Origin: Sulfuritalea sp.
GTDB lineage: Bacteria > Pseudomonadota > Gammaproteobacteria > Burkholderiales > Rhodocyclaceae
Assembly (NCBI GenBank): GCA_021738105.1
Contig: JAIPCS010000028.1
Location: forward strand, 1 to 21,441
Length of the DNA: 21,441 nt
Direction: 5' to 3'
Numbering within the stretch: the stretch's first letter is position 1; each line of letters starts with the position of its first letter. Made by a program: the position numbers and the translations under genes. This document shows, one piece after another, positions 1-11,741 of this stretch. The notes under the pieces were generated by a model. That model worked only from the letters and a program-made list of their open reading frames with translations, searched no databases and was not told where the DNA came from.

Positions 1-1578
1 GCACGCACCACCTTGAGTGCGGTGACGGGGATCGGCACGGCCGGTGCGATCGACACCCAGGTGGCCAACCTGGTGGCGACCAACAGCGGCACGGCGGGGA
101 ACATTCAGATCAACGAGACCGACGCCCTGGTGATCCGCACGGTGACCACCACGGGTGCGGGCAACATCAAGATCCAGAACCTGTCCGACGGCACCTTGAG
201 CACGACGGGTGTGGTGTCGAGCGACAGTACGGGCAACATCGACCTCCTCTCGTTTGGCGCGCTGTCCCTGGGCGCCAACGTGACCAGCGCGGGCGGCAAC
301 ATCACGCTGGCGGCGGACACCGACAGCAGCGACGGCACGGGCGCGCAGAAGTTTGAACAAACGGCGGGCGCGATCGGCTCGGGCGGCGGCACGGTGGGCA
401 TCACGGTGGCGATGGCGGCGGGCACTGGCACGGGCGGGGCGGAACTGAGGGCGATCAACTCGGGCGTGGGCACGCTGACGGTGACCTCGCATCGGGGCAG
501 CATCATCGAAGACGCCTCGGGCAGCTCGCTGCTGACCGCGAGCGGGAACATCACGCTCAAAGCGGGCGAGACCACCAAAGGCACGACCGGCGTGGGCACG
601 CTGGCCGATGCGATCAACACCCAATCCTCGAGTGGCACGATCAACGCCACGGCGGGCAGTGGCGGCATCTTCATTGACGAAGCCGACGCGGCGGTGATCG
701 GCACGGTGACCACCACGGGGGCGGGCAACATAAAGCTGGTTGCTGGTGGTGCCCTTACCTTGGGCGCCATTACTACCACAGGCGCTGGATACCTTGACGT
801 CACCGCAGGCGGAGATATCACACAGAACGGTATCCTGACAATTGGCGGCAGTCTTTGGGCAATGTCATCCGGGAATATCTTTCTAAAGAGCCTAAATGCT
901 CTTAGCGGGAACGTTTCATTGTTAGCGGGTACCGGCAAGGAGGCATGGCTCAATGCCACACGTATTGAGGTTGGTAAGGTACGCCCATCAGATTCAACGA
1001 CGACCAACGTCGGGATCACAGCGGCAAACGTTACGTTGGAGGCGCCGAGCGGGGGGGCGTTTATTACAGCAAACGGTACAGCCGGGGGACTAGTGACTGC
1101 GACTGCCCACTTGAGTTCGACCGCCGCGCTGACCATTCGGACGCTTCCCGGTAATGGCGTTATAGGTAACGTGAGCTTTCCAGTGACGCAAGGTTTGTAC
1201 GTCAATACTGATGGTCTGGTTCAGGTTTTTGGTGATGCTATCAGTGCCGGCACCATTCATTTGGTTGGCGACGATTCGGTGCAACCCAAGTACGAGTTTT
1301 CCGGCAATCCGCTGTATCGGTCTGTCAAGTACAACGGTGTTGAAGCAACCAACGCCCAGTTGACCGGTGCTTTGGATGCCGCCTATCTTGATATTCGCAA
1401 TCAGACAACCGAAATCAGGGAATCGGGTTTTGCGAAGGAAAACGCCAACAAAGTGCTGCGCCGCGGGGTTGTGACTTCAGCGGGTCCTGGCCAGCCTGCA
1501 ATTGATGACAGTACGGGACTGGCAAGCGCTGAATTGTGCGATGGCAATTTCAAAGGCGGTCAATTGGCTTGTCAATAA
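1..1578 (+). CDS. Filamentous haemagglutinin-like exoprotein, C-terminal part (5' truncated)
   Basis: The frame is open from base 1, so only the last 525 codons are present. The protein is Gly/Ala/Thr/Ser rich, with short repeated strands such as VTTTGAGNIK and ASGNITL. This is typical of the right-handed beta-helix of two-partner-secretion exoproteins, which a TpsB outer-membrane pore exports. VTTTGAGNIK occurs twice, 188 codons apart (DNA near 137 and 701), so a long repeat unit is likely. The last ~100 residues are less repetitive: a charged stretch containing ESGFAKENANKVLRRG, then two cysteines near the C-terminus (ELCDGNFKGGQLACQ), as in the C-terminal caps of such proteins. Bases 1-730 are extremely GC-rich; after ~735 the same frame becomes AT-richer with different codon use. 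No TpsB partner is in the window, so substrate class is inferred and adhesin function unproven. Closely related repeat-rich autotransporters are the main alternative. Confidence 0.85.
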   Translation, partial: ARTTLSAVTGIGTAGAIDTQVANLVATNSGTAGNIQINETDALVIRTVTTTGAGNIKIQNLSDGTLSTTGVVSSDSTGNIDLLSFGALSLGANVTSAGGNITLAADTDSSDGTGAQKFEQTAGAIGSGGGTVGITVAMAAGTGTGGAELRAINSGVGTLTVTSHRGSIIEDASGSSLLTASGNITLKAGETTKGTTGVGTLADAINTQSSSGTINATAGSGGIFIDEADAAVIGTVTTTGAGNIKLVAGGALTLGAITTTGAGYLDVTAGGDITQNGILTIGGSLWAMSSGNIFLKSLNALSGNVSLLAGTGKEAWLNATRIEVGKVRPSDSTTTNVGITAANVTLEAPSGGAFITANGTAGGLVTATAHLSSTAALTIRTLPGNGVIGNVSFPVTQGLYVNTDGLVQVFGDAISAGTIHLVGDDSVQPKYEFSGNPLYRSVKYNGVEATNAQLTGALDAAYLDIRNQTTEIRESGFAKENANKVLRRGVVTSAGPGQPAIDDSTGLASAELCDGNFKGGQLACQ

Positions 1579-1647
1579 CCCTGACGGATGCTAAAAATAT
1601 AGTAATAAGAGGTGGAGTCCAATGGTTTCGCAGTGTGACTTTTGTCA

Positions 1648-1676
1648 TTGACCTTGCAGGGTGTGACGGGTATCTT
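1648..1676 (+). promoter_or_regulatory. Candidate sigma-70 promoter for the OmpA/FecR gene pair
   Basis: TTGACC (1648-1653) is separated by exactly 17 bp from TATCTT (1671-1676). This gives a predicted start near 1683, about 38 nt before the OmpA-family ATG. It matches 5/6 of the consensus -35 and 4/6 of the -10. It lies in the 142-bp gap after the exoprotein stop, so the two small genes could be expressed apart from the exoprotein. This is a sequence match only. Confidence 0.4.
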
Positions 1677-1720
1677 GAACCCTGTAAATTGCAATGTTTG
1701 ATGATTGAAGGAGATTGACA

Positions 1721-2278
1721 ATGTTTATTCGTGTAATGATTTCCACATTGGTTGTGTTCTTTGCTTGGGGTAGCGCATTCGCTGCAGACGAAGAAGCAAG
1801 GCAGACCGTGTCGATTAATTCACCCAATCCGAGCGTGGAGGAGGTAGATGAGGCCTTGTTTCCAAAAGGAATTGCGGAATTGAAAACCGAATGCGCCCAA
1901 ATGGAAAAAATCGGGCTCCGTTGCCAGAGCGTGATTCCAAAATCGGCTCTGGATACCGTTCAGGTCACGTTTGCGGTGGGTTCAGCAACCTTGACCGACG
2001 AAGCAAAGGGGTTTTTGCGCTCGGTCGGCGTGTCTTTGAAGCGCAAGGTCGGAGTGTGGAAGTCCTTGGCGATCGAGGGTCACACGGATAGTTCGGGCAG
2101 CGACGCGCTAAACCGTCGTTTGTCCAAGGCTCGTGCTGATTCCGTGAAGAGTTTTCTGGTGGCCGAATACGGTTTAACCAATATTGAAACAGTGGGGCGT
2201 GCTGACGAGAGGCTTCGCGATACAGAACATCCGTCCAGCTCGCTGAATCGTCGTGTTGAGTTTATTCCCAATTGGTGA
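1721..2278 (+). CDS. OmpA-family peptidoglycan-binding exported protein
   Basis: The 185-residue product starts at ATG 1721, chosen because AAGGAG (1708-1713) lies 7 nt upstream; an in-frame TTG at 1715 has no such site. Residues 1-21 form a signal peptide ending GSAFA, with predicted cleavage before ADEEA. Residues ~82-183 are an OmpA C-terminal (OmpA/MotB) domain: VTFAVGSATLTDEA opens it, IEGHTDSSG carries the conserved Asp, and NRRLSKARADSVKSFLV is the conserved Arg helix that holds diaminopimelate of peptidoglycan. There is no N-terminal beta-barrel and no lipobox, so the protein is probably periplasmic or peripheral, tethering something to the wall. The next gene follows within a few bases, and the exoprotein gene precedes it. 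A role in anchoring or assisting that exoprotein is inference. Confidence 0.88.
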   Translation: MFIRVMISTLVVFFAWGSAFAADEEARQTVSINSPNPSVEEVDEALFPKGIAELKTECAQMEKIGLRCQSVIPKSALDTVQVTFAVGSATLTDEAKGFLRSVGVSLKRKVGVWKSLAIEGHTDSSGSDALNRRLSKARADSVKSFLVAEYGLTNIETVGRADERLRDTEHPSSSLNRRVEFIPNW

Positions 2279-2283
2279 ACATC

Positions 2284-2937
2284 ATGAAATCCAGAATTAT
2301 TGTAAGTTTGGCTGCGTTTGTATTTGCAGGCGCGGCTGCCGGGGTCGCATTGGCCAAGGAAGTTGCTGCCGATGTCGGCTTGGTCAATGCCTTGTCGGGT
2401 GATGTGAGCTATCAAAGCAAGGAAGGTGCAGCCAAAAAAGCTCAGCCATACATGCGCCTGCGTCACGGTGACAAGGTGGTTTTAGCTTCCGGTGCCAGCA
2501 TTCGCATCAGCTATACCACTGTCAGTCAGCAGGAATCCTGGACCGGTCCCAGCAGTTTTGTGGCGACGTCCTCGGGTGGTGAATTGCTGAATGGCAACAA
2601 GCCCGTGGTCAAGAAATTGCCTGCAGCGGTTCCACAGCGCTTGGCGCGAATCTCCGAGTTGATGAATACCTCGCGTGTCGGTGGTCTGGTTGTGCGTTCC
2701 GCGAAGTCGCAAAAGGCAGCAAGCAAGGAAGAAATTGCTGAAGCCATGGCGGCCTATGAGTCAATGCGTGCTGAAGCGGCTCCCAGTGATGTGACTCCGG
2801 AGCTATTCCTCTACTCGGTATTCGAAGAAAACGGGATGGTCGACGATCTCAAGATTGTTGCCCGTGACATGTTGTCTCGCCAGCCGAATAATCCACAGAT
2901 TCAACAGCTTGCCAAGGCGGCGCTTGACAGCAAGTAA
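2284..2937 (+). CDS. Exported FecR-like domain protein of unknown function
   Basis: The product has 217 residues from ATG 2284, five bases after the OmpA-family stop. An in-frame GTG at 2275 overlaps that stop as GTGA and is an alternative start. Residues 1-24 are a signal peptide (hydrophobic core, ending GVALA before KEVAAD). Residues ~30-100 resemble a FecR fold: VGLVNALSGDVSYQ, LRHGDKVVLASGASIRI and ESWTGPSSFVA match the usual 'G.V......G..L..GD.V.T...S...I.......V.L.GPS' pattern. The C-terminal half is helical and alanine-rich, ending in a short TPR-like helix pair (MLSRQPNNPQIQQLAKAAL). True FecR regulators have an inner-membrane helix and a sigma partner; neither is seen here, so regulation of iron uptake is unlikely. 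Exported FecR-domain proteins often sit beside large exoproteins. Confidence 0.75.
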   Translation: MKSRIIVSLAAFVFAGAAAGVALAKEVAADVGLVNALSGDVSYQSKEGAAKKAQPYMRLRHGDKVVLASGASIRISYTTVSQQESWTGPSSFVATSSGGELLNGNKPVVKKLPAAVPQRLARISELMNTSRVGGLVVRSAKSQKAASKEEIAEAMAAYESMRAEAAPSDVTPELFLYSVFEENGMVDDLKIVARDMLSRQPNNPQIQQLAKAALDSK

Positions 2938-2959
2938 GACTCGTATTCGAGCTTGTGGG

Positions 2960-2985
2960 AGGGACGGCGTAGCCGTCCCTTTCTC
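2960..2985 (+). terminator. Rho-independent terminator after the FecR-like gene
   Basis: A perfect 9-bp stem (AGGGACGGC 2960-2968, GCCGTCCCT 2972-2980) with a three-base GTA loop is followed by TTCTC. It starts 23 bp after the stop codon at 2937. The stem is very GC-rich and the U tract short. It closes the exoprotein/OmpA/FecR region and separates it from ftsK. Confidence 0.7.
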
Positions 2986-3095
2986 GTTAACGGGCCCACT
3001 CATTGGGTTTGTCTACGCTGCCTTGCGCGCCCAGCAATCCCGGTCCGGCATCTATTCTGTAAATCGCGAACCGAGGAAAGACGTCAGGACTTGAA

Positions 3096-3152
3096 CAAAG
3101 CCTGACTTTGGCAGCTTTTTGGGCTTTGATCAAAGATGTCGCCGTCCATAAT
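3096..3152 (+). promoter_or_regulatory. Symmetric motifs and weak promoter candidate upstream of ftsK
   Basis: This interval holds an inverted repeat CAAAG-cctga-CTTTG (3096-3110) and a perfect 12-bp palindrome CTTTGATCAAAG (3124-3135). A weak -35/-10 pair overlaps the palindrome (TTTGAT 3125-3130 and CATAAT 3147-3152, 16-bp spacer). The shared CTTTG half-sites suggest a protein-binding region. The remaining bases between the terminator at 2985 and the ftsK start hold no gene that can be supported. Confidence 0.25.
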
Positions 3153-3205
3153 TTGCGAGTGTCCGTCAATCCGATTCGCGTCGAAGCGCTGATCGGCATG
3201 TATCC

Positions 3206-5509
<2,304 letters not shown>

Positions 5510-5657
5510 CGCCCCTAACGGGGCCGCGCTTGAAGTTTTCGCGCAGTTCGCAACGGCCATTTCGTGCGTACCACACCGTACTGCCAAAGCCGACTTTTGC
5601 CGGCGGCCCCGCCGCTATTGCGCTGACTCTCTTGATTGAATGGCAGGTACCGGTTCA

Positions 5658-6194
5658 ATGAATCCTCACTACAAGTACTGCCCCAGCTGCGGCAATGCTC
5701 TGACTTTGATTACGCTGGCGGAGGATGGCGGCGACAAAGAGCGCTTGCGTTGCTCGAGCTGCGGCTTTACGCACTGGAACAATCCCACCCCGGTTCTGGC
5801 TGCCGTCATCGAGTACGAAGGCAAGATTTTGCTGGCGCAGAACGCGGCATGGTCGGGCAAGATGTTTGCCCTGATCACCGGCTTCATGGAAGCCGGTGAT
5901 ACGCCCGAGGGCGGTATAGCGCGCGAGATTCTGGAAGAGACCAATCTCGCCACCAGCGCGCTGAGCCTGGTCGGCGTCTATGATTTTCAACGTATGAACC
6001 AGATCATCATCGCCTATCACGCGGTGTGCCACGGCGAGGTTCGCTTGTCGCCGGAACTGGTGGATTACCGCTTGTTTGAGCCCGAGTCGGTGAAATGCTG
6101 GCCGGCCGGCACCGGCTATGCGCTGGCGGACTGGTTGCGCGCGCGCGGGCACACGCCGCAGTTCATTGAATTTGTGAAACACGACCCGGAATAA
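5658..6194 (+). CDS. Nudix hydrolase with N-terminal zinc ribbon
   Basis: This cytoplasmic Nudix protein is probably a nucleoside-diphosphate-derivative pyrophosphatase. It begins with a zinc ribbon of four cysteines (CPSC and CSSC pairs ~20 residues apart), like the ribbon of NADH pyrophosphatase NudC. The Nudix box follows as GFMEAGDTPEGG plus IAREILEETNL. The metal-binding REILEE core is intact, but the first Glu of the classic box is Asp and the usual Gly of EExG is Asn. The product is ~178 residues, much shorter than NudC (~257), and lacks its N-terminal half. Two starts are possible: ATG 5640 (adds MAGTGS) or ATG 5658. I chose 5658 because it begins just before the ribbon; neither has a convincing Shine-Dalgarno site. 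It sits between ftsK and lolA as an addition to the usual order. The substrate cannot be read from sequence. Confidence 0.9.
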   Translation: MNPHYKYCPSCGNALTLITLAEDGGDKERLRCSSCGFTHWNNPTPVLAAVIEYEGKILLAQNAAWSGKMFALITGFMEAGDTPEGGIAREILEETNLATSALSLVGVYDFQRMNQIIIAYHAVCHGEVRLSPELVDYRLFEPESVKCWPAGTGYALADWLRARGHTPQFIEFVKHDPE

Positions 6195-6254
6195 AGCGGA
6201 CGATGCGTGCCCGGCAACGACCACAGCAGGCGCAGGGCTGCGATAATCCCCCGT

Positions 6255-6872
6255 ATGAAAACCTTCCTCCGTTCTGTTTGCATCCTCTGCGGCCTGGGAC
6301 TCCTGGTTCCGGCACAGGCGTCCGGTCTCGGCCAGCTCAAGAGCTTTCTTGATACCAATCGCAGTGCGCGCGGGATGTTCGTGCAAACGGTGATCAGCAA
6401 GTCCGGGCGCAAGCCGCAGAAGTCGACCGGCATATTTGCGATGCAGCGACCCGGCAAGTTCCGCTGGTCCTACGAGAAGCCGTACAAGCAATTGCTGGTC
6501 AGCGACGGCATCAAGTTATGGAGTTACGATCCGGATCTGAATCAGGTCGCGGTCAAGAAGCTCGGCGCGGCATTTGGCGCCAGCCCCGCAGCGCTCCTCG
6601 CGGGACAAAATCTCGACAAGCATTTTGTGCTCAAGGAAGCCGCAGCCAGTGACGGTATCGAATTCGTCGACGCGACACCCAAGGGCGGCGACACCAGCTT
6701 CGAGCGCATCAAGATCGGCTTCGTGGCCAAACAGCCGGTGAGCATGGAGATTCACGACAGCTTTGGTCAGGTGACACTGTTGCGCTTTACCCAGTTCGAG
6801 GCCAACCTGGCGCTGCCGGCAGAGCTGTTTAATTTCGTCGCACCGGCCGGGGCCGATGTTGTCGGAGAGTGA
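6255..6872 (+). CDS. lolA: Outer-membrane lipoprotein carrier protein LolA
   Basis: LolA accepts lipoproteins released by LolCDE at the inner membrane and carries them across the periplasm to LolB. The 205-residue product starts at ATG 6255; an in-frame upstream ATG at 6207 would add 16 polar residues before the signal peptide and is rejected. Residues 1-22 are a signal peptide ending PAQA. The mature part shows LolA features: LKSFLDTNRSARGMFVQTV, then PGKFRWSYEKPYKQLLVSDGIKLW, the most conserved block, with the Arg known to matter for lipoprotein transfer. It overlaps rarA by 17 bp, so the two are probably translated from one message. GATAAT sits only 7 nt before the ATG and no Shine-Dalgarno site is visible, which raises the possibility of a leaderless transcript. 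Confidence 0.95.
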   Translation: MKTFLRSVCILCGLGLLVPAQASGLGQLKSFLDTNRSARGMFVQTVISKSGRKPQKSTGIFAMQRPGKFRWSYEKPYKQLLVSDGIKLWSYDPDLNQVAVKKLGAAFGASPAALLAGQNLDKHFVLKEAAASDGIEFVDATPKGGDTSFERIKIGFVAKQPVSMEIHDSFGQVTLLRFTQFEANLALPAELFNFVAPAGADVVGE

Positions 6873-8184
6873 TCTGTTTGCCGAAGTAAACGCTCACGCG
6901 CCGCTGGCCGAGCAGATGCGGCCACGCACGCTCGATGACGTCATCGGGCAGCGCCACTTGCTGGGCGAAGGCAAGCCCCTGCGCCTGGCGTTTTCATCGC
7001 GGACGCCGCATTCGATGATCCTGTGGGGTCCGCCGGGGGTCGGCAAGACAACGCTGGCGCGCCTGATGGCGGACAGTTTTGATGCCGAATTCATCGCGCT
7101 GTCGGCCGTGTTTTCCGGCGTCAAGGATATCCGCGAGGCGATGCAGCAGGCCGAAGTCATGGCGCAGCAAGGGCGACGCACGATACTGTTTGTCGACGAA
7201 GTGCATCGTTTCAACAAGTCGCAACAGGACGCCTTCCTGCCCTATGTCGAAAAGGGCACGGTGACCTTTATCGGCGCCACCACCGAGAATCCGTCATTCG
7301 AGGTGAACTCGGCGCTGTTGTCGCGGGCGTCCGTGTATGTGCTGAAAAGTCTGGAAGACGATGAGCTCGGCGAACTGTTCGATCGTGCCTGCACCAGCGC
7401 GCTGGGCGATCTGAAGTTTGAACCGGAGGCCCGCGAGCGCCTGATAGGCTATGCCGACGGCGACGCGCGGCGCCTGCTCAACGTGCTGGAACAACTGGGC
7501 ACGGCTGCGGCGACCGCGGGTTTCGCAAATGAGCACCGTGTCGTCAGCGCCGACTTTTTGGAACAGACGCTGGCGGCCGATCTGCGTCGCTTCGACAAGG
7601 GTGGTGACGCCTTCTACGACCAAATTTCGGCCCTGCACAAATCCGTGCGCGGCTCGAATCCGGATGCCTCGCTGTACTGGCTGGTGCGCATGCTCGACGG
7701 CGGTGCTGATCCGCTTTACATGGGGCGGCGCATCGTGCGCATGGCTATCGAGGATGTCGGTCTGGCGGATCCGCGCGCCTGGGAGGTTGCGCTCAATGCC
7801 TGCGCCACCTACGAGCGCCTGGGCAGCCCGGAAGGCGAGCTGGCGCTGGCCAACGCCGTGCTGTACATGGCCGCCGCACCCAAATCGAACGCGGCCTACG
7901 TCGCCTATAATGCCGCGCGCGCATTTGTGGCGAAGGACAAAAGCCGCGGTGTGCCAGAACATCTGCGCAATGCGCCGACGAAATTGATGAAGGAATTGGG
8001 CTACGGCGCCGAATACCGCTACGCCCACAATGAAGCCGAAGGCTATGCCGCTGGGGAAACCTATCTGCCCGATGGCATGCCCGCCGTGCATTGGTATCAG
8101 CCGGTGGCGCGCGGACTGGAACAGAAAATCGCCGAGAAACTGGCGCATTTGCGTGAGCTGGACGCCAAGGCTAAAACCTCTTAG
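6856..8184 (+). CDS. rarA: Replication-associated recombination ATPase RarA (MgsA)
   Basis: RarA is a clamp-loader-like AAA+ ATPase acting at stalled replication forks; it interacts with SSB and is related to eukaryotic WRNIP1. The product has 442 residues, the family's usual length. It opens with LAEQMRPRTLDDVIGQRHLLG. Walker A GPPGVGKTT is at residues 58-66 and Walker B ILFVDEVHRF at ~111-120 (Asp114, Glu115). FIGATTENPSFEVNSALLSR contains sensor 1 and the arginine finger. The C-terminal tetramerisation region includes DPLYMGRRIVRMAIEDVGLADPRA and YLPDGM. Its ATG lies inside lolA (17-bp overlap). The last codons and the TAG stop (8182-8184) lie in the left CACAGAGG-type repeat of the downstream cassette, so the native C-terminus may have been slightly altered by that insertion. 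Confidence 0.96.
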   Translation: MLSESDLFAEVNAHAPLAEQMRPRTLDDVIGQRHLLGEGKPLRLAFSSRTPHSMILWGPPGVGKTTLARLMADSFDAEFIALSAVFSGVKDIREAMQQAEVMAQQGRRTILFVDEVHRFNKSQQDAFLPYVEKGTVTFIGATTENPSFEVNSALLSRASVYVLKSLEDDELGELFDRACTSALGDLKFEPEARERLIGYADGDARRLLNVLEQLGTAAATAGFANEHRVVSADFLEQTLAADLRRFDKGGDAFYDQISALHKSVRGSNPDASLYWLVRMLDGGADPLYMGRRIVRMAIEDVGLADPRAWEVALNACATYERLGSPEGELALANAVLYMAAAPKSNAAYVAYNAARAFVAKDKSRGVPEHLRNAPTKLMKELGYGAEYRYAHNEAEGYAAGETYLPDGMPAVHWYQPVARGLEQKIAEKLAHLRELDAKAKTS

Positions 8185-8252
8185 CCACAGAGGCGCTTTG
8201 CGTACTTTGGCTTCCGCTTCGCGGGAAAGTAACAGAGGGCACAGAGGAAAGC

Positions 8253-8618
8253 ATGACAGATGAAGTTACCGAAAAGATAATTGGAGCCGCTATCGAAGTA
8301 CACCGCATTCTAGGCAGCGGGCTACCTGAGTCCGTTTACGAGGGTGCGCTGTGCCACGAATTGTTCTTGCGGGATATCCCTTTCAAACGGCAAGTCGATG
8401 TATCGGTTTCCTACAAGGACGCCAACGTTGGTAACCAGCGCATCGATTTGTTGGTTGCGGATGAGGTGGTCGTCGAACTCAAGTCGCAGCGCGGTATGCC
8501 TGACGTATCGACCGCGCAGGTTCTGTCTTATCTCAAGGCAACTGGACTCAAACACGGCCTTCTCCTGAACTTCGGCGAAGTACGTCTTATCGATGGCATC
8601 AAACGCCTCTCTCTGTGA
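8253..8618 (+). CDS. GxxExxY family protein
   Basis: The product is 121 residues. The family-naming motif is at residues 23-29 (GLPESVY) within the block ILGSGLPESVYEGALCHEL. Residues 63-77 (RIDLLVADEVVVELK) have the D...ExK pattern of PD-(D/E)xK nuclease folds: Asp65, Glu75 and Lys77. Nuclease activity is therefore possible but unproven, and the biological role of the family is unknown. A purine-rich Shine-Dalgarno-like AGAGGA (8243-8248) precedes ATG 8253 and is part of a CACAGAGG repeat. The TGA stop (8616-8618) abuts the first right-hand repeat unit. The gene interrupts the rarA-serS arrangement and is in the same direction as both. It looks intact: motifs are preserved and length is normal for the family. 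Confidence 0.85.
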   Translation: MTDEVTEKIIGAAIEVHRILGSGLPESVYEGALCHELFLRDIPFKRQVDVSVSYKDANVGNQRIDLLVADEVVVELKSQRGMPDVSTAQVLSYLKATGLKHGLLLNFGEVRLIDGIKRLSL

Positions 8619-11326
<2,708 letters not shown>

Positions 11327-11347
11327 CGCAATCCCTCCGCGAAGACT

Positions 11348-11376
11348 GTGATCGATGGACGCATCGCAGGTATAAT
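11348..11376 (+). promoter_or_regulatory. Promoter of the tRNA-Ser gene
   Basis: A perfect -10 hexamer TATAAT (11371-11376) lies ten bases before the mature tRNA 5' end, the spacing expected for a stable-RNA promoter. The -35 region 17 bp upstream (GTGATC, 11348-11353) is poor. The stretch lies just upstream of mltF, which is transcribed in the opposite direction. Confidence 0.6.
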
Positions 11377-11386
11377 CCGCGCCCAC

Positions 11387-11476
<90 letters not shown>

Positions 11477-11493
11477 TTCAGCCTGCACACAAA

Positions 11494-11513
11494 CGTCCTG
11501 ATGGGCGCTTTTT
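11494..11513 (+). terminator. Possible terminator after tRNA-Ser
   Basis: A short hairpin CGTCC-TGAT-GGGCG (one G-T pair) is followed by CTTTTT, starting 17 nt after the CCA end. The stem is only 5 bp, so it is weak. The rest of the gap to the dehydrogenase start (to 11741) shows no supportable gene. Confidence 0.45.
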
Positions 11514-11741
11514 GATTTCCCCTGCCAGAGCGCTCATCAAATTGCAGGGTGCTTACCTTCCCGCTGGTTTGATTATCGCCTCTCGGCCGGAGTATCTGCA
11601 AGCGGCTATTTCCACGACGGGATCACAGTCTCCAGCGCCGAGTTTCTTCTACCGTGGCACCATCGGCGCGCCATACCCTTGTAATATGTCGGGGCTTCGA
11701 AACACCCTGTTGAACACGCCCTACACGTACACGAGCTTTCC

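Noticed and set aside
105..1205. Long minus-strand open frame (366 codons) opposite the haemagglutinin gene
   Set aside because: High-GC repetitive sequence leaves antisense frames open; its translation has no domain and is Pro/Val/Ala/Ser-rich low complexity.
5511..5524. Hairpin GCCCC-TAAC-GGGGC right after ftsK
   Set aside because: The stem is only 5 bp and no T tract follows directly, so it is not called a terminator.
7294..8148. Minus-strand open frame of 284 codons within rarA
   Set aside because: It is the antisense shadow of conserved rarA codons and has no recognisable domain.
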